Assembly: GCA_021234155.1 (NCBI GenBank)
Contig: JAJEKV010000058.1
Span: 197,814-261,813 of the forward strand
Length of the DNA stretch: 64,000 nt
From: Isoetes taiwanensis
Lineage: Eukaryota > Streptophyta > Lycopodiopsida > Isoetales > Isoetaceae
Direction: 5' to 3'
The position numbers were made by a program, and so were the translations under genes. Below, one piece after another: positions 1 through 10,933 of this stretch (within the stretch, counting starts at the first letter, position 1; each line of letters begins with the position of its first letter). Below the pieces are notes generated by a model, which was not told the DNA's origin, made no database searches, and saw nothing but the letters and a program-made list of their open reading frames with translations.

Positions 1-310
1 CTGGATTTTGTTGTGTTGGTGATGTGCGAGAATTACGGGTTGTGACGGCATGTTTGCGACTTCTCCATGCCGTGGGTTTTTGGGGCGATTTACATGCCTT
101 ACGTTTATCAAGCCCCTTCTGAGAGGCTTATCACTAGGGTTTTCCTCGAAACTTAGAAAGGTAGAGGCTTTTTAATCCGGTGATAAGCTTTAGAAGCGGT
201 ACCTGACCACACATCTATTAGCATTGTATTTTTGGGGTCCAAATGATATAATTGGATTTTCCTTTATTTTAGGTGGGTAGTTAAGCATGTGTGCGGCTAC
301 CCTTGTCCCT
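1..310. repeat. Dispersed repeat, left copy
   Basis: The reverse complement of this stretch is found at about 28030-28310. Matching blocks include the run around 100-150 (CAAGCCCCTT, GGCTTATCACTAGG) and the run around 205-270 (TCTATTAGCATTGTATTTT, GGGTCCAAATGATATAATTGG). By eye the two copies agree over most positions with small indels. The inverted motifs CTTATCAC and GTGATAAG occur near 130 and 180, so the segment also has some internal symmetry. No coding capacity is apparent. The copy may extend left of the window. Confidence 0.7.
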
Positions 311-599
311 ATTGTAGAAGATTTTCTGTGGTGGGCGGAATAGTAGCGCACATCTGTACAAGGAAAAATCAGTATCATTGGACAAACCAGTATATAGTGT
401 GTGGGCTGGCTAACCCGGCTTATCGCCGGATGCCAGCCCTTTAGACACCGTGATAAACTGCTTCCGGCGAAATGAACAGCGTGGGCATGTCATGGTCGGC
501 AGTCTTGCTTCGCCAACATACACATCTCTAAGCAATTTCTTTGCTGCCGGAGATAACGCTCACCGGGGGGTGGAAAGCATCGCCACGGCGGGTGGAAGA

Positions 600-1165
600 A
601 AAACATGATAAGCAGAAGAATTGTGCTGGCCCATGCGGCAAAGAGGGGAGGGTGGGTTTCTAGAAAAAAATAAAAACTGCTAACGAGAAGCGGCGATAAC
701 GATTGATGCGAAGCAAAACCGCGAAACCTAACGGCGAAGAGGGCATCGCATTAGCGTAATACATGGTATCCCTCTTCGCCCCTTCTGGGAATGCGATCCG
801 GTAATGCCGGATGCGATGCGTTCAGTGGGGCTTCGCATAAACAACAACTGCCGACGAACTGCTCGATTTAAGTGAGGAGCGAAGGCGCGAATGAAACAGA
901 AGGCTGAAAACATGCTGCGGCATGACAGCGCGAATGGGCAAACCAGCGAGGGAAGAAAACTACTGAAAGCGCTAATCAAAAAGAGAATAGTACTAACTGG
1001 CTTTGTCGATGAGCGTTACTACGAGCTAAGCGCCTAAAATAAGAAACCCTAACGAGGAGAGGGCATGCATTAGCATGCATGCATGCAGAACATGCATGCT
1101 GCGCCCCTTCTAGAATACCCGATCCGATGTCACCGGATGCGATGCGATTGAAAGTCTAGATGCTT
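600..1165. repeat. Two degenerate tandem units of about 320 bp
   Basis: The block at about 726-825 (CCTAACG, GGGCAT, CGCCCCTTCT, CCGGATGCGATGCG) recurs at about 1045-1160 in the same orientation. The stretch also resembles 28360-28890 in direct orientation (AAAGAGGGGAGGGTGG near 640 against 28380, and CATGCATGCT followed by GCCCC). No gene is seen in it. Confidence 0.55.
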
Positions 1166-1209
1166 AATATTATTTACATCATTTATATTATTAAAAGGAA
1201 CTGGGAGAA

Positions 1210-1679
1210 TAGCAACAACTACAATAGATAATATTATGCATGATAGTTGTTACGGCCGAATATAGGAAATATAGTCGGTGTGCTCGTCACAAAATTAGTC
1301 GATTAACCGTCAACTTAATAGAAGTTAGCTAGTGGTCGGATGTTTAGTGAGATATTTAAAATTGAGATGGTTAGTCATGTTATTAGGTCGGTTGTTAATT
1401 GATAAGCTTCGTCAAAGATGATTGGTCCAGGCTACTTTTCGTCACCTCATTAGTCAGGTAGACAGCTAAATAATAGTCAAGCTAGCGTCAGATTTAAATG
1501 CCGGGCAATTAGGTAGGATGGTTATTACGTCGGTTTATTGTTAGTTTTTAAATCAGGATCTAAGCGTCGAGTTCATTAGTCAGATGAAATGTCACATTAC
1601 TAGTCAAATATGCATTTGACAAACTGTTTTGGAACCTCTGACGATTTTTTTGACGTTTAGTAGTCATTCTCTTGTAGTG
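1210..1679 (-). mobile_element. CACTA (En/Spm) transposon terminus
   Basis: Read on the minus strand the segment begins CACTACAAGAGAATGAC at 1679, the classic start of a plant CACTA terminal inverted repeat (CACTACAAGAAAA in most families). It is followed inward by a subterminal region dense in short repeats of the type TGACTA, GACTAAT and their complements (TAGTC, TTAGTCAG, TAGTCGG), at least ten between 1250 and 1650. Such subterminal repeats are the known transposase-binding architecture of this superfamily. The partner terminus was not found in the window, so the element is either cut by an older rearrangement or continues to the left. No transposase coding is visible. Confidence 0.6.
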
Positions 1680-2776
1680 GTATATTTGTAGAAAATATAT
1701 TAGGTTCCCACTAAATTTTGAATTCAAACGGAAACTAAACATTAGTTCTATACATACTTGAACTTTGTTTCTTTTAGTCGTTTTCAATGCTCCTTGTGCA
1801 TCCTTCGTTCTTGCAAGCTGCTGCATATCATCAATCATTTGATGGATCTAGAGTTCAAACTTGCAGTAGGATGAAGAAGAAGTGACTTCAATGGGTTCAA
1901 CTCTATATGAGTCAGATGAAGTTGTAAGTTATTTTGGAGGTTTTGAGGGCTTTGACAATGAAGAGCATGAAGCACACAAAAACCAACAGAATGATACCTT
2001 GGATGAGAAAAACTATGTTGCATTATTTCCACATATTCCTATAATTGCGCCAGGTGAAGGCTATGTGTTTACTGATGCATTATACTGTGTCATGAATTCT
2101 TCTATCCAAAATGTGCTCATAACATCCAAACTTTCCTCCAGTTTTTTTTATCAACATAACCCATGAGATACATAGGTCGTAGCAGGGTTGTTGAGCTTTT
2201 AAGATACGTTGCACTATGGTGCACAAATAAGGTGCTTCGACTGTAATTGTACAAAATATAAATATTAGAATGAAAATTAATAGGGCACTAAGAACTTTAA
2301 GTATAAGTATTAGAATGAAAATTAATAGGGTGCCAAGAACTTTTTTTTAGAACATTCTTTATTAATCTAAATTTTACAGACAAATAATATGTAGTGGTAA
2401 GAAGCAACCTAAAGATAATGTATCCAAATATGATCTCTTTCATCCCTTCAAGAGAGAGGCTCTCGTCTGTAATCGTTAACTTGGCTTGGGCAATAGAAAC
2501 AATGCCACGAGCAGATGAGAAAATGCCATAAAAGATATATAGTTTGTGTTGGTTTTGTGTTGGTATCACCAAACTATGCTTATCTTACCATTACATGATG
2601 ATGTAGGAGGATTCGCTTCCTCGGTTCGCAATTCCGCATGGTACTTGGCCAATGTTCTGTAACTCTTGATAATTAATAAATATCTGCTGCCATTCTCTCC
2701 CTCAACACTGGGTAATTGGCTTTTGTCCAAGAACCCATTTCCTAATAACTATCAATATTTTTTACACAATTCCCTT
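1680..2776. other. Intergenic, no assigned gene
   Basis: An open frame of 94 codons lies at 1882-2166 on the plus strand, acidic at its N-terminal half, but I recognise no family and it has no supporting context. A 36-bp direct duplication with period 46 occurs at 2263-2298 and 2309-2344. The rest shows nothing I can name. Confidence 0.5.
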
Positions 2777-5425
2777 CTAAACTATTTCATCCATGGTTTC
2801 CCACATATTTTCAAGTTCTGCACCTGCACTCCTCCTCATATTCTCTATTTTGCGTGCATCCTCCAACATGTGAGCATTAGCATAAATGTTCGACATGATT
2901 ATGTAGCCAGCCCCACAGTGGGGATCCAAATGAATAATTTGATCAAAACAGTGCTTCCCAACTTCGATGCTGCCAAGCATTCTGCAAGCATTGAGCAAGC
3001 ATTTCCATACTACAATGTCAGTTTGCTTACTACCCAGGATTAAATGTTCTGCTTCATGGAGGTAACCTGCATGGCCTAGAAGATCTACCATGCAAGTATA
3101 GTGAGAAAGTGTTGGCATAATGTCAAAGGACTCAACTATAAACTTAAAGTACCAGCGTCCTTCATCTACTAGACCTGCACGATTGTATGCAGTGAGAATG
3201 GCTGTAAATGATATTTCATTTGGCTTTACACCATCCTGTTGCATATGCTCAAAACAGATAATGGCAGGAAGACTTTCTCCATGTTGTGCATATCCTGCAA
3301 TCATGGTACACCATGACACTACATTCTGCATCTTCATGTTTGAGAAGACTTCGTATGCTTCAGTCATATTCCCACATTTTGCATACATATCGACCAGAGT
3401 ATTTTCCATCACAAAGTCTGATGAGAGCCTATTTCTAGAAATTATTTCATGAATAGCCCTGCCCTGATCTAGTGCTCCAATGCTAGCACATGCCTTCAGA
3501 ATACTCAAAAATACCACTTCGTTTGGGTTTATGCCTTCCTCCTGCATTTTGTTGAAGCATGCTAAAGCAGACAAATACTGGCCGTGCTGGGCATAGCCAG
3601 AGATCATTGCACCCCAGGAGACTATGTCTTTATCAAGTAATTTCTCAAAGACATGTTGAGCTTCTAGTAGGGCTCCACATTTTCCATACATATTCACCAG
3701 GGTGCTTCCTATGACGACGTCTGATTGGACTTCATATTCAATGATCTGCCCATGTGTTAGCCTTCCATCCTCCAATGCTTCTGTACTGGCACAAGCCTTC
3801 AAGTTGTTCAAAAAAGTGATTTCATCTGGCTTTACATCTTCCTGCTGCATCTTATTAAAGCATTCCAATGCCAGGGAACCCTCCCCACACTGAACATACC
3901 CCAAAATCAGTGCACCCCATGATACCGCATTCTGTTTTTCCATCTGAGAAAATACTTCAGCTGCCTCATCCATATTTCCACACTTTGCGTACATATCAAT
4001 CAAGGTACTCCCCACAAAAGGATCCGACTGGAAACCTCGTTCAATGATTGCCTTATGAATAAGCCTCCCCTGGTCTACTGCTTGTATGCTGCTACATGCT
4101 TTCATGACGCTTAAGAATGTTACCTTATCTGGTTCAATATCGTTCCATTGCATCTCCTCGAAGCATTTGATTGCCATTATCCCTTCTCCATGCTGGGCAT
4201 ACCCTGCAATCATGGCATCCCATGACACAACATCTTTGCTTGATAAGTTTTGGAAGACTTGGTTGGCCTCTTCTAGCTTTCCACATTTTGAATACAAATT
4301 AACTAGGGTGCTCCCAACAATAACATCAGATGCAAGCCCCTTTTGAATAATCTGATTGTGAATAATTCTTCCTTGGTAGAATGCACCTAAGCTCACACAT
4401 GCTCTCAAGGCATTCAAATATGTGATATTGTCTGGTTCTATTCCTTCTTGCTGCATCTTTTTGAAACATTCCAATGCCAAAAGGCCTTCTCCATGCTGGG
4501 CATATCCACCTATTAAAGAATTCCACAATACTAAGTTTGGCATTATACCTTCCTTTTGCATTTTTTCAAGGCACTCAAGAACTCTAAGGTGTTTGCCATG
4601 CTGGGCATATGCTGAAATTATTATACCCCAAGACACTACATTTCTGTTGGTCAAATTGTCAAATACGTTACATGCCTCCTGAAGATCCCCACATTTTGCA
4701 TACATGTCCACAATGGTGCTGCCAACAATTGTATCTGATTGGAGACCATTCTCGACTATGTGCTCGTGCATGAGCCTGCCCTGCAAAAGATCCTTTGTCA
4801 TGGCACATGCCTTAAGAACTGCAACAAAACTAAATTTGTCACACTTTATACCTGATAGCTTCATCTTATGGTAGAGTCGAAGAACTGTCTGGCCTTGCCC
4901 AAACTTAGCATTTGCAAAAAGAAATGCAGCCCATGTATGTGAAGTTGGTGATGCGACTCTGTTGAATGCATTATTGGCTTCATGCAAAATACCATGGAAA
5001 CCAAAGAGGCGAATAAGATGATCACCCAAAACAGAAATTGAATCAAGCCCACTAAAAACCATAAGACGATCCACTCTTCTGGCACAAATTGCATCCTTTT
5101 GCTTTTCACATGCACGAAGAAGTTGATATGCGTCTTCTCTTGTGATAACAATCCCTTGATGCTGCAAAGACTCTGCATTCCGAAAAGCGTCATCAAGGGA
5201 TACTTCTTCACAAAATTTGTCCAAAGCTGAGGGCCTGTGAGCGAAAAGAATCACTAATGCATCAAATGAGACCAAAAATATGTTTTTTTGTTGTACCTGT
5301 TCGTGATCATTCCAAACAGGATCACAGTGGACAAGTATTTTTTGAATTTCTGAAGCAGAGCGGCTAAATTGTTCCGGTTTATGTAGTGCGGAAAAGTTTG
5401 ACGGAGCTTCCAGAAAACGGCAGCT
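2777..5425 (-). CDS. PLS-class pentatricopeptide repeat protein (E-type, truncated)
   Basis: The open frame encodes an array of roughly 18 PPR motifs in P-L-S order. The diagnostic phrases are visible repeatedly: VVSWGAMISGYAQHG, KMQQEGIxPD, LKACAS, GRxIH, GSTLVDMYAKCG. From about residue 740 it enters an E1/E2-like region (IVVWKCLLNACR, YIIMSNIYA, DARKIENMRR). Proteins of this class bind single-stranded organelle RNA, usually to direct C-to-U editing or processing in chloroplasts or mitochondria. The DYW deaminase domain is absent: the frame stops soon after MRRSAGA. A GKPW-like phrase in another frame just before the stop suggests a small frameshift ended the E domain early. The usual ORF start at 5275 is TTG; the frame stays open back to 5425 without any ATG, and the first in-frame Met is about 72 residues inside. 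So the true start lies in an unseen upstream exon or is lost. No internal stops over 832 codons suggest selection until recently. Function is inferred from family only. Confidence 0.88.
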   Translation of the reverse strand, partial: SCRFLEAPSNFSALHKPEQFSRSASEIQKILVHCDPVWNDHEQVQQKNIFLVSFDALVILFAHRPSALDKFCEEVSLDDAFRNAESLQHQGIVITREDAYQLLRACEKQKDAICARRVDRLMVFSGLDSISVLGDHLIRLFGFHGILHEANNAFNRVASPTSHTWAAFLFANAKFGQGQTVLRLYHKMKLSGIKCDKFSFVAVLKACAMTKDLLQGRLMHEHIVENGLQSDTIVGSTIVDMYAKCGDLQEACNVFDNLTNRNVVSWGIIISAYAQHGKHLRVLECLEKMQKEGIMPNLVLWNSLIGGYAQHGEGLLALECFKKMQQEGIEPDNITYLNALRACVSLGAFYQGRIIHNQIIQKGLASDVIVGSTLVNLYSKCGKLEEANQVFQNLSSKDVVSWDAMIAGYAQHGEGIMAIKCFEEMQWNDIEPDKVTFLSVMKACSSIQAVDQGRLIHKAIIERGFQSDPFVGSTLIDMYAKCGNMDEAAEVFSQMEKQNAVSWGALILGYVQCGEGSLALECFNKMQQEDVKPDEITFLNNLKACASTEALEDGRLTHGQIIEYEVQSDVVIGSTLVNMYGKCGALLEAQHVFEKLLDKDIVSWGAMISGYAQHGQYLSALACFNKMQEEGINPNEVVFLSILKACASIGALDQGRAIHEIISRNRLSSDFVMENTLVDMYAKCGNMTEAYEVFSNMKMQNVVSWCTMIAGYAQHGESLPAIICFEHMQQDGVKPNEISFTAILTAYNRAGLVDEGRWYFKFIVESFDIMPTLSHYTCMVDLLGHAGYLHEAEHLILGSKQTDIVVWKCLLNACRMLGSIEVGKHCFDQIIHLDPHCGAGYIIMSNIYANAHMLEDARKIENMRRSAGAELENMWETMDEIV

Positions 5426-5619
5426 TAATTTAGGTAATGACTAAAACTTTAGAATAACATCTTAGGAACAGGGTGCGTTCTTTGAGCATAAAATTTCGAG
5501 AATCATAAATAATATATTGTATGATAAGAGAATAACTTGAAGAGGCACAATTTATTAAGCGTTAAATACGTCGTTTACCGTTCTATTTATCTTAGTTCTT
5601 TACATCTGAACTTTTATCC

Positions 5620-7225
5620 TTGTAACTTTCCTCACAGCGCTTCCATTTTTACGCTTTTCTGGATTTTTCCTTCGGTATTACTTTCTTTTCTTCTTTTCCC
5701 TTTTTTTTCTCCACCCACCAGCTCAGCTTTCCTTCACCTTCCTTTCAATCCTACACTTTCACGATGGACTTTTCGCTCCGTTTCCTCTTTTCTCCAGCCC
5801 CTTCCTTCTTCCCCTTTCTTTGTACCTTTTTTCCCTTTCCTTGCCGCTTTCCTCTTCCTTTCCTTTTCCGTTCCTTTTCAATGCGCCGCACTTCTCCACG
5901 TTTTTGTCTTCCCCTTTTTTTATGCCCGTTTTCTTCTTTCTCCACCTTTTCCTATTCCGTCTTTTTCTTTTCGCTTTTAAGCTTTTTATCGTTTTACGCC
6001 TTTTTCCCTTTTCTTCCCTTTCCTCTTTCCTTTATCTTTATCCCGCGCACGCTTCCCTCCCTTTTTCGTACCACTTATTCAGTTCCACCTCCGCTCGCTG
6101 CTCGCTTTCAACTTTCCGGCTTTCATTAAAGCTTTTCCTTTAACTTTCCTCTTTTTCCGCTACTCTTTCCTTTCCAGTACCCTCTTTTGCCTCTTTTCCC
6201 TTTCTTCACCCTTTCCCTCTTCCCCCACTTTTCCGTACCTTCCCCTTCCCTTTTCCCATTCTGCTCTTCGCACTTTCGCTTCCGATACCTTTTTCAGTTT
6301 CCACTTTCCCTCCCTCTTTGCTTTTCCGCTTTGTATTATTTTCCCATGCCTTTTTGCTCACTTTATCCTCTTCCCCTTTATCTACGTGCCGCTTTCCCCA
6401 CTTCCGCTTTCCAGTTTCCCTCTTCCGCTTTTAAAACTTCCACTTTTTCCCCTTTCTTTTCTTTTTCTTTTCATTTCCCTTTCCACTTTTCCATTACCTT
6501 TTTCCTTCTTTCTCCCCATCCTTTTTGTCCCCTTTTTTCCTTCCGCTTTTCCTCGTTTCCCAACGCTTTCCTCTTCCGCTTTTTCGGTGCCTTTATCCCG
6601 GAAATTACCGTTTCTCTTCCACTTCTTCTTTCTCATCCTTTCTCTTTTCTCCTTTTTCCTTCCATTTTTTTATTGTACTACATCCCCTTCTTTCCCCTTT
6701 ATTCACCGTTTCTCTTCCCCTTTTTCACGTGCCTTTCACCGTTTCCTTTTCCACTTTCTTTCCTTTTCCGATGGCCCTTTTCCATTCTATTTTCCTCCTC
6801 TCCAACACTTTCTCTCTTCCTTTTTTTTTTTTCCCTTAAGATTTTCCCACCCTCGCCTTTTTCCTTTTCCCTTTCCACTTTTCCGCTTTTTCTATGCCGC
6901 TTTTCCGCTTCCACTTTTCTCCACTTTTTCCCTTTTCTTTTCCCCTTCCCTTTCCTTGACCGCTTTTCCTTGGCTTTTCTCCTTTTCTTTTGGCCCTTTT
7001 ACGCCCTTTTTCATTTTCTCCTTCCCTTTCCTTTCATTTCCCCACTTTTTTTTTTTCTTTCCCACTTTCCCACTTTCACTTTTACATTTTCATCTATCTA
7101 TCTATCTTTTATTTCTATTTTTCCTTTCCTTTCTCCTTTCCTTTTGTCCTTTTCCCCTCCACTTTTTCCATTTTCCTCTCTTTTCCTTTTTTTCTTTCCT
7201 TTTACCTCTTGTTTTGGCCGGTTGA
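5620..7225. repeat. Polypyrimidine tract of about 1.6 kb
   Basis: The plus strand is almost purely C and T, with isolated A and G mainly in the recurring words TTCCACTTTT, TTCCGCTTTT and CCCTTTTTC. It is a degenerate minisatellite-like array rather than a perfect one. It keeps all three forward frames open for hundreds of codons rich in Phe, Ser, Pro and Leu, which is a composition artefact and not a gene. Long homopurine-homopyrimidine tracts can adopt triplex (H-DNA) structures; that they do so here is inference. Confidence 0.9.
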
Positions 7226-8225
7226 GTGAATCTTATTGAAGCGACAATCGAGAGATGAAATTTTAGTTGAAGTCATACGCGTATAAATGCTTGTCCCGAT
7301 TGATCAATTCTCGACCGATTCGATCCCAGGTGCCAAAATGGAAGGCAAGCTGTATTTATATTTTATAATATAAGATAAAGTAAAACTCCTTGTTGCTTTA
7401 AAATTATCCGCATTACAGCATGGGAAAAGACCTACATAATAGTGATTGCAGAAGAAACTTTGCATTTTCGAGTTAGTGGCACTTTCTTGAATTTGACTTG
7501 TTGCCAATGTTACATAAATACAAAAGATGCACTTGCTGGTTGATCACTGTTTTGGGTTGCAGAAGGAGGTAAACCCCCAAACATGAATGTGAGGAGTGAG
7601 GATGACCGTCCGAATATCCCAAATGTGGCCATTTTGTAATATTATTTTAGGTAGGTATATGAATATACTTATTTGAGGAACCCGAGATAAAATGAGAAAG
7701 AAAAGATATCTTCGAACTACAATAGGTATAAATAGGAATTTTTAATCGAATATCTTGGGGACTGAGAGTTTGCATGGATTTGTGTGATGAAAGCAATAGC
7801 TGATGGCCACCCTAAAGAGCGTTGCATGTACATCACTATACATCACCAAAGATACGCCTTTGTCGAGCTGCAACAATTGACGGGGGAGTTTGTGTAAAAC
7901 CATATTGTTAAAAGGTAATCAAGATAGTGGCGTATTTTAATGTGGATACTCATATATTCTTCATTGCTAATGGCATTCTTGGCATTCCCCAATGATTTTC
8001 CAAGTTAGGCACATATACAGTTGGATGGGGTTTTTTACATGCTATATTTATAAACCATGTGGGTGTTTTCCAAAAAGTCATTTTTTTTAAATTGCGCCTA
8101 TGATTCTGGACCTTTTTTTTTTTCAAACACGTAAAATATGCAATTTTCAAAAAAAAAAAAAAAAAAAAAAGGGGGATGTTACGCAATTGCATACATGTCA
8201 TAAGTGCAATTGCTCCGTCACCTTG
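7226..8225. other. Intergenic, nothing recognised
   Basis: AT-rich DNA with a T run at about 8111-8124 and an A run of about 22 at 8150-8171. No open frame with family resemblance and no clear repeat. Confidence 0.5.
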
Positions 8226-8297
8226 TTTTCTCCTTGTACTTGTTCTTTTCTAATTAATGAAAAAATCAACCCGTACTCTCTCTCCAAAAAAAAAAGT
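8226..8297 (+). mobile_element. Possible poly(A)-tailed retroposon 3' end
   Basis: The stretch CTTGTACTTGTTC, then TAATTAATGAAA, then CTCTCTCC followed by ten A resembles the 3' end of the L1 copy ending near 56505 (CTTGTACTTACTC, TATTAATATTACTTAAT, CCTTC then A-run). Only the last 70 bases look similar, so the body upstream cannot be defined. Confidence 0.3.
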
Positions 8298-10845
8298 GCT
8301 TGCTGTGTTAATTCAAAATATTAGACAATCGCTCGTGACTGATCCAATAAATCCTAATACTCATCATCAAGAGATTATCTTCGAAAACAAGATCAAGACT
8401 ACTGAAGAGAGAGAGGCCAAAGGGATGGCTTTGAGAGTCAAAATTAGAACCTCATATGGTATGGATCACTGTGACTCTACCTGCTGCTCATGGGCAAACC
8501 TAGGGCCGAGGTGGGGTGAGAATGGAATATACATTATGATGTACCTAATGGAGGAGCATGTGCCAAAAGGACGTATAAGATTGACTATGGGCGACTTCCC
8601 ATGAGAACCCATACCATTCCCATGACTATGGGCGACTATGGGCGTTTCTTGGAGAGATGTGCTCCTGCAACAATGCCAAGGAACTAGACAGGACAAAGAC
8701 ATGTAGATTCTTCAGCCTACATGTGATAAGCGGGAAGAAACTGGCAGATATTATGTTTTCCCCATTGTGTTGCAAATGGCATTGTCTATGGAGCCCAGGT
8801 GATAAAAGTAAGTATTCTTCGTTGAACAGGCATTTGTGGATGTGGAATTTTCAACTGATAGAACTCATAGAACAAAGAATTGCATTCCTTGTGAGCATAC
8901 AATGGTTTGAGTTTTCTTGTAGCCTTTGCATTTTTCTGGAGCTTTTCCTCCTTGAAAATGAAATGACCCTCTTCCTTTTCTAGGAACGATTCTGTGTGCT
9001 TTACTGGAGTTGTTATTTTGAGAAATGAGGTTTTTGATAATCTTTCCTTAATTTCGTGCTCTAAGACATGCATGGTCCTTTTCGTATTAAAGGTAGCATT
9101 TAATTCAAAAAATGCAACACGCTCATACATCGTGTCATCAGATCTCATATGAAGTGCTTTAACAGGATCGATTATCGTACATGACCTGGTCAATATTCTT
9201 TTGCAATCCAGTCCGTTTGTTTGGGCCCCATACTTCATCCTCTCTTGCATTTGGTTTTTTCTCTTCTCAATTGCATGTTCCTTCCTTTGCACTCAAAATG
9301 CTATGTGTTATAGGTGTGTTGTATTTTGGAGAAGAGACCTTGCTCATTGCAGCTAGATATCATATGATCTAAGATATTGCATGGTAGGAAGGTTGTCAAT
9401 TTAGATGCAATGCACTTTGCATTTTGCAATGGGAGATTTGCTACGGCTTTGAGCCTTTTGTTAGTCGATTATAGTCATTTGGACATATTGGTCATTTCTG
9501 TAGATAACATTTATTAAAATCTTTAGGCCCTATCTATGCACCATCCTGATGAACTGCATTGTTAGCTACATGTTGGTGTATATAAGAAATATGGAGTCAT
9601 TTATTTTTTTAAATATTTGAGAGGTGAGAGATGACCATCTTGCATTAAGCAATATTACCCATGAAACTAGCCTGCTGCATCAAAATGTAGACAATAAAGT
9701 GTAGACATGAAGATTCCTCCACATCACTTCATGAAAAGCGTAATATATTTTCAAGCAAAAAGATTTCGAATTATCCTTCGGAGATTTTTGGATTTTGCAG
9801 CCCAAATGGGAAGAACGACATTGCGGAAACATATGCAAACCATATGCAAGTAATTATCCACCTTCCCTTTACAAAGTAGTCTAAGTAATTGTCCACTACG
9901 AGTTTAGCTAGCATGTCGTCCATCTTTTTCTTGCTTACCCAAAATATCAATATTACGCACTATTTTAAGCCTCTTTTGTCCGACACGTGTCTTATTTATG
10001 TATCACCTTTATTCACTTTTGATATACAGCTTGTGATTATCATCGGCTCCATAATTAGATAACCAGTTTTAACCCCATACATGGCTCCAACACTTCTTCA
10101 TCTTCAGTTACAAATGGAACTTAAATTTCAAAGGCTGTGTTACACGTCTTCTTCTGTCAGAAGCAACATCCTAGTCCATCTATCTATGAGACATTTAAAA
10201 GTGTCTTGACCATATACCAAACTTCAAAGCAAGAGTTATCGTAGACAATTTATCCTTCAATTTCGAAGGCATTATTCACAAATTAAAGAATGCCAGAACG
10301 TTGCAGATGATATTGCTTTGGTTGCTCTTCATACTAGGAAACAGATGGCATCTATTCAACATCAACAATATGATACTAACACGGCGATAAAATGGATGTA
10401 GAGACTCCGGGGAGCGCTGACCTCGCATGAGATCGCATTGACTTCCCCTCGTTAGTGTGGCTCTCTCGACTATATGGAGGCATCGATGGCGTCACTTTGG
10501 GGGGCAATCTATCTCTATTGAGAAACTCAAGAGTCTTTTTAATAAGGAAGTTGCTTTAATGGCATTGTCCCACCACAGAAAATGGGGATGAGTTACAATA
10601 GGATTGGATGTAATTGGTAAGATTAGCTGATTCTATAACTACTTTTATGCCATTGATGAGCTCGAGGACCCGTGACTTTCTCAATTTATAGATCTAATGG
10701 TGGAACACAGTTTAGTGGGTGAAAGCAACTGAGTAATCGACAGACAGTGGTCTCTACCATTATGTCAGTTGTGGAATAGACTTCCTTAGCACGCATTAAT
10801 CATGATGCATGTAGAACCCATATAATAGCCCTATCGCTTCCTATT
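8298..10845. other. Intergenic, no assigned gene
   Basis: The longest frame is 168 codons on the minus strand at 8786-9292, Lys/Glu-rich in the middle, with no family I recognise and no flanking context; I do not call it a gene. A short duplication of GACTATGGGC sits near 8620-8645. Nothing else stands out. Confidence 0.45.
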
Positions 10846-10933
10846 TGCCCCATTGGGGGACTCTTCGTATTTTTATTACTATATTATTAATAACAAAACA
10901 CACTCTACTCCCTCAAAACAAAAAAAAAAAAAT
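10846..10933 (+). mobile_element. Possible poly(A)-tailed retroposon 3' end
   Basis: TTATTACTATATTATTAATAAC is followed by CTACTCCCTCAAAAC and a run of A, the same layout as the L1 end near 56440-56505. No coding similarity to L1 could be traced upstream (about 10240-10845), so this is a guess from the tail architecture. Confidence 0.25.

Noticed and set aside
6187-7239. 350-codon plus-strand frame of Phe/Ser/Pro/Leu and its shadows
   Set aside because: Composition artefact of the polypyrimidine tract; all forward frames are open there.
8786-9292. 168-codon minus-strand frame
   Set aside because: No recognisable family, no splice or promoter context; could be chance in this composition. Kept only as a remark.
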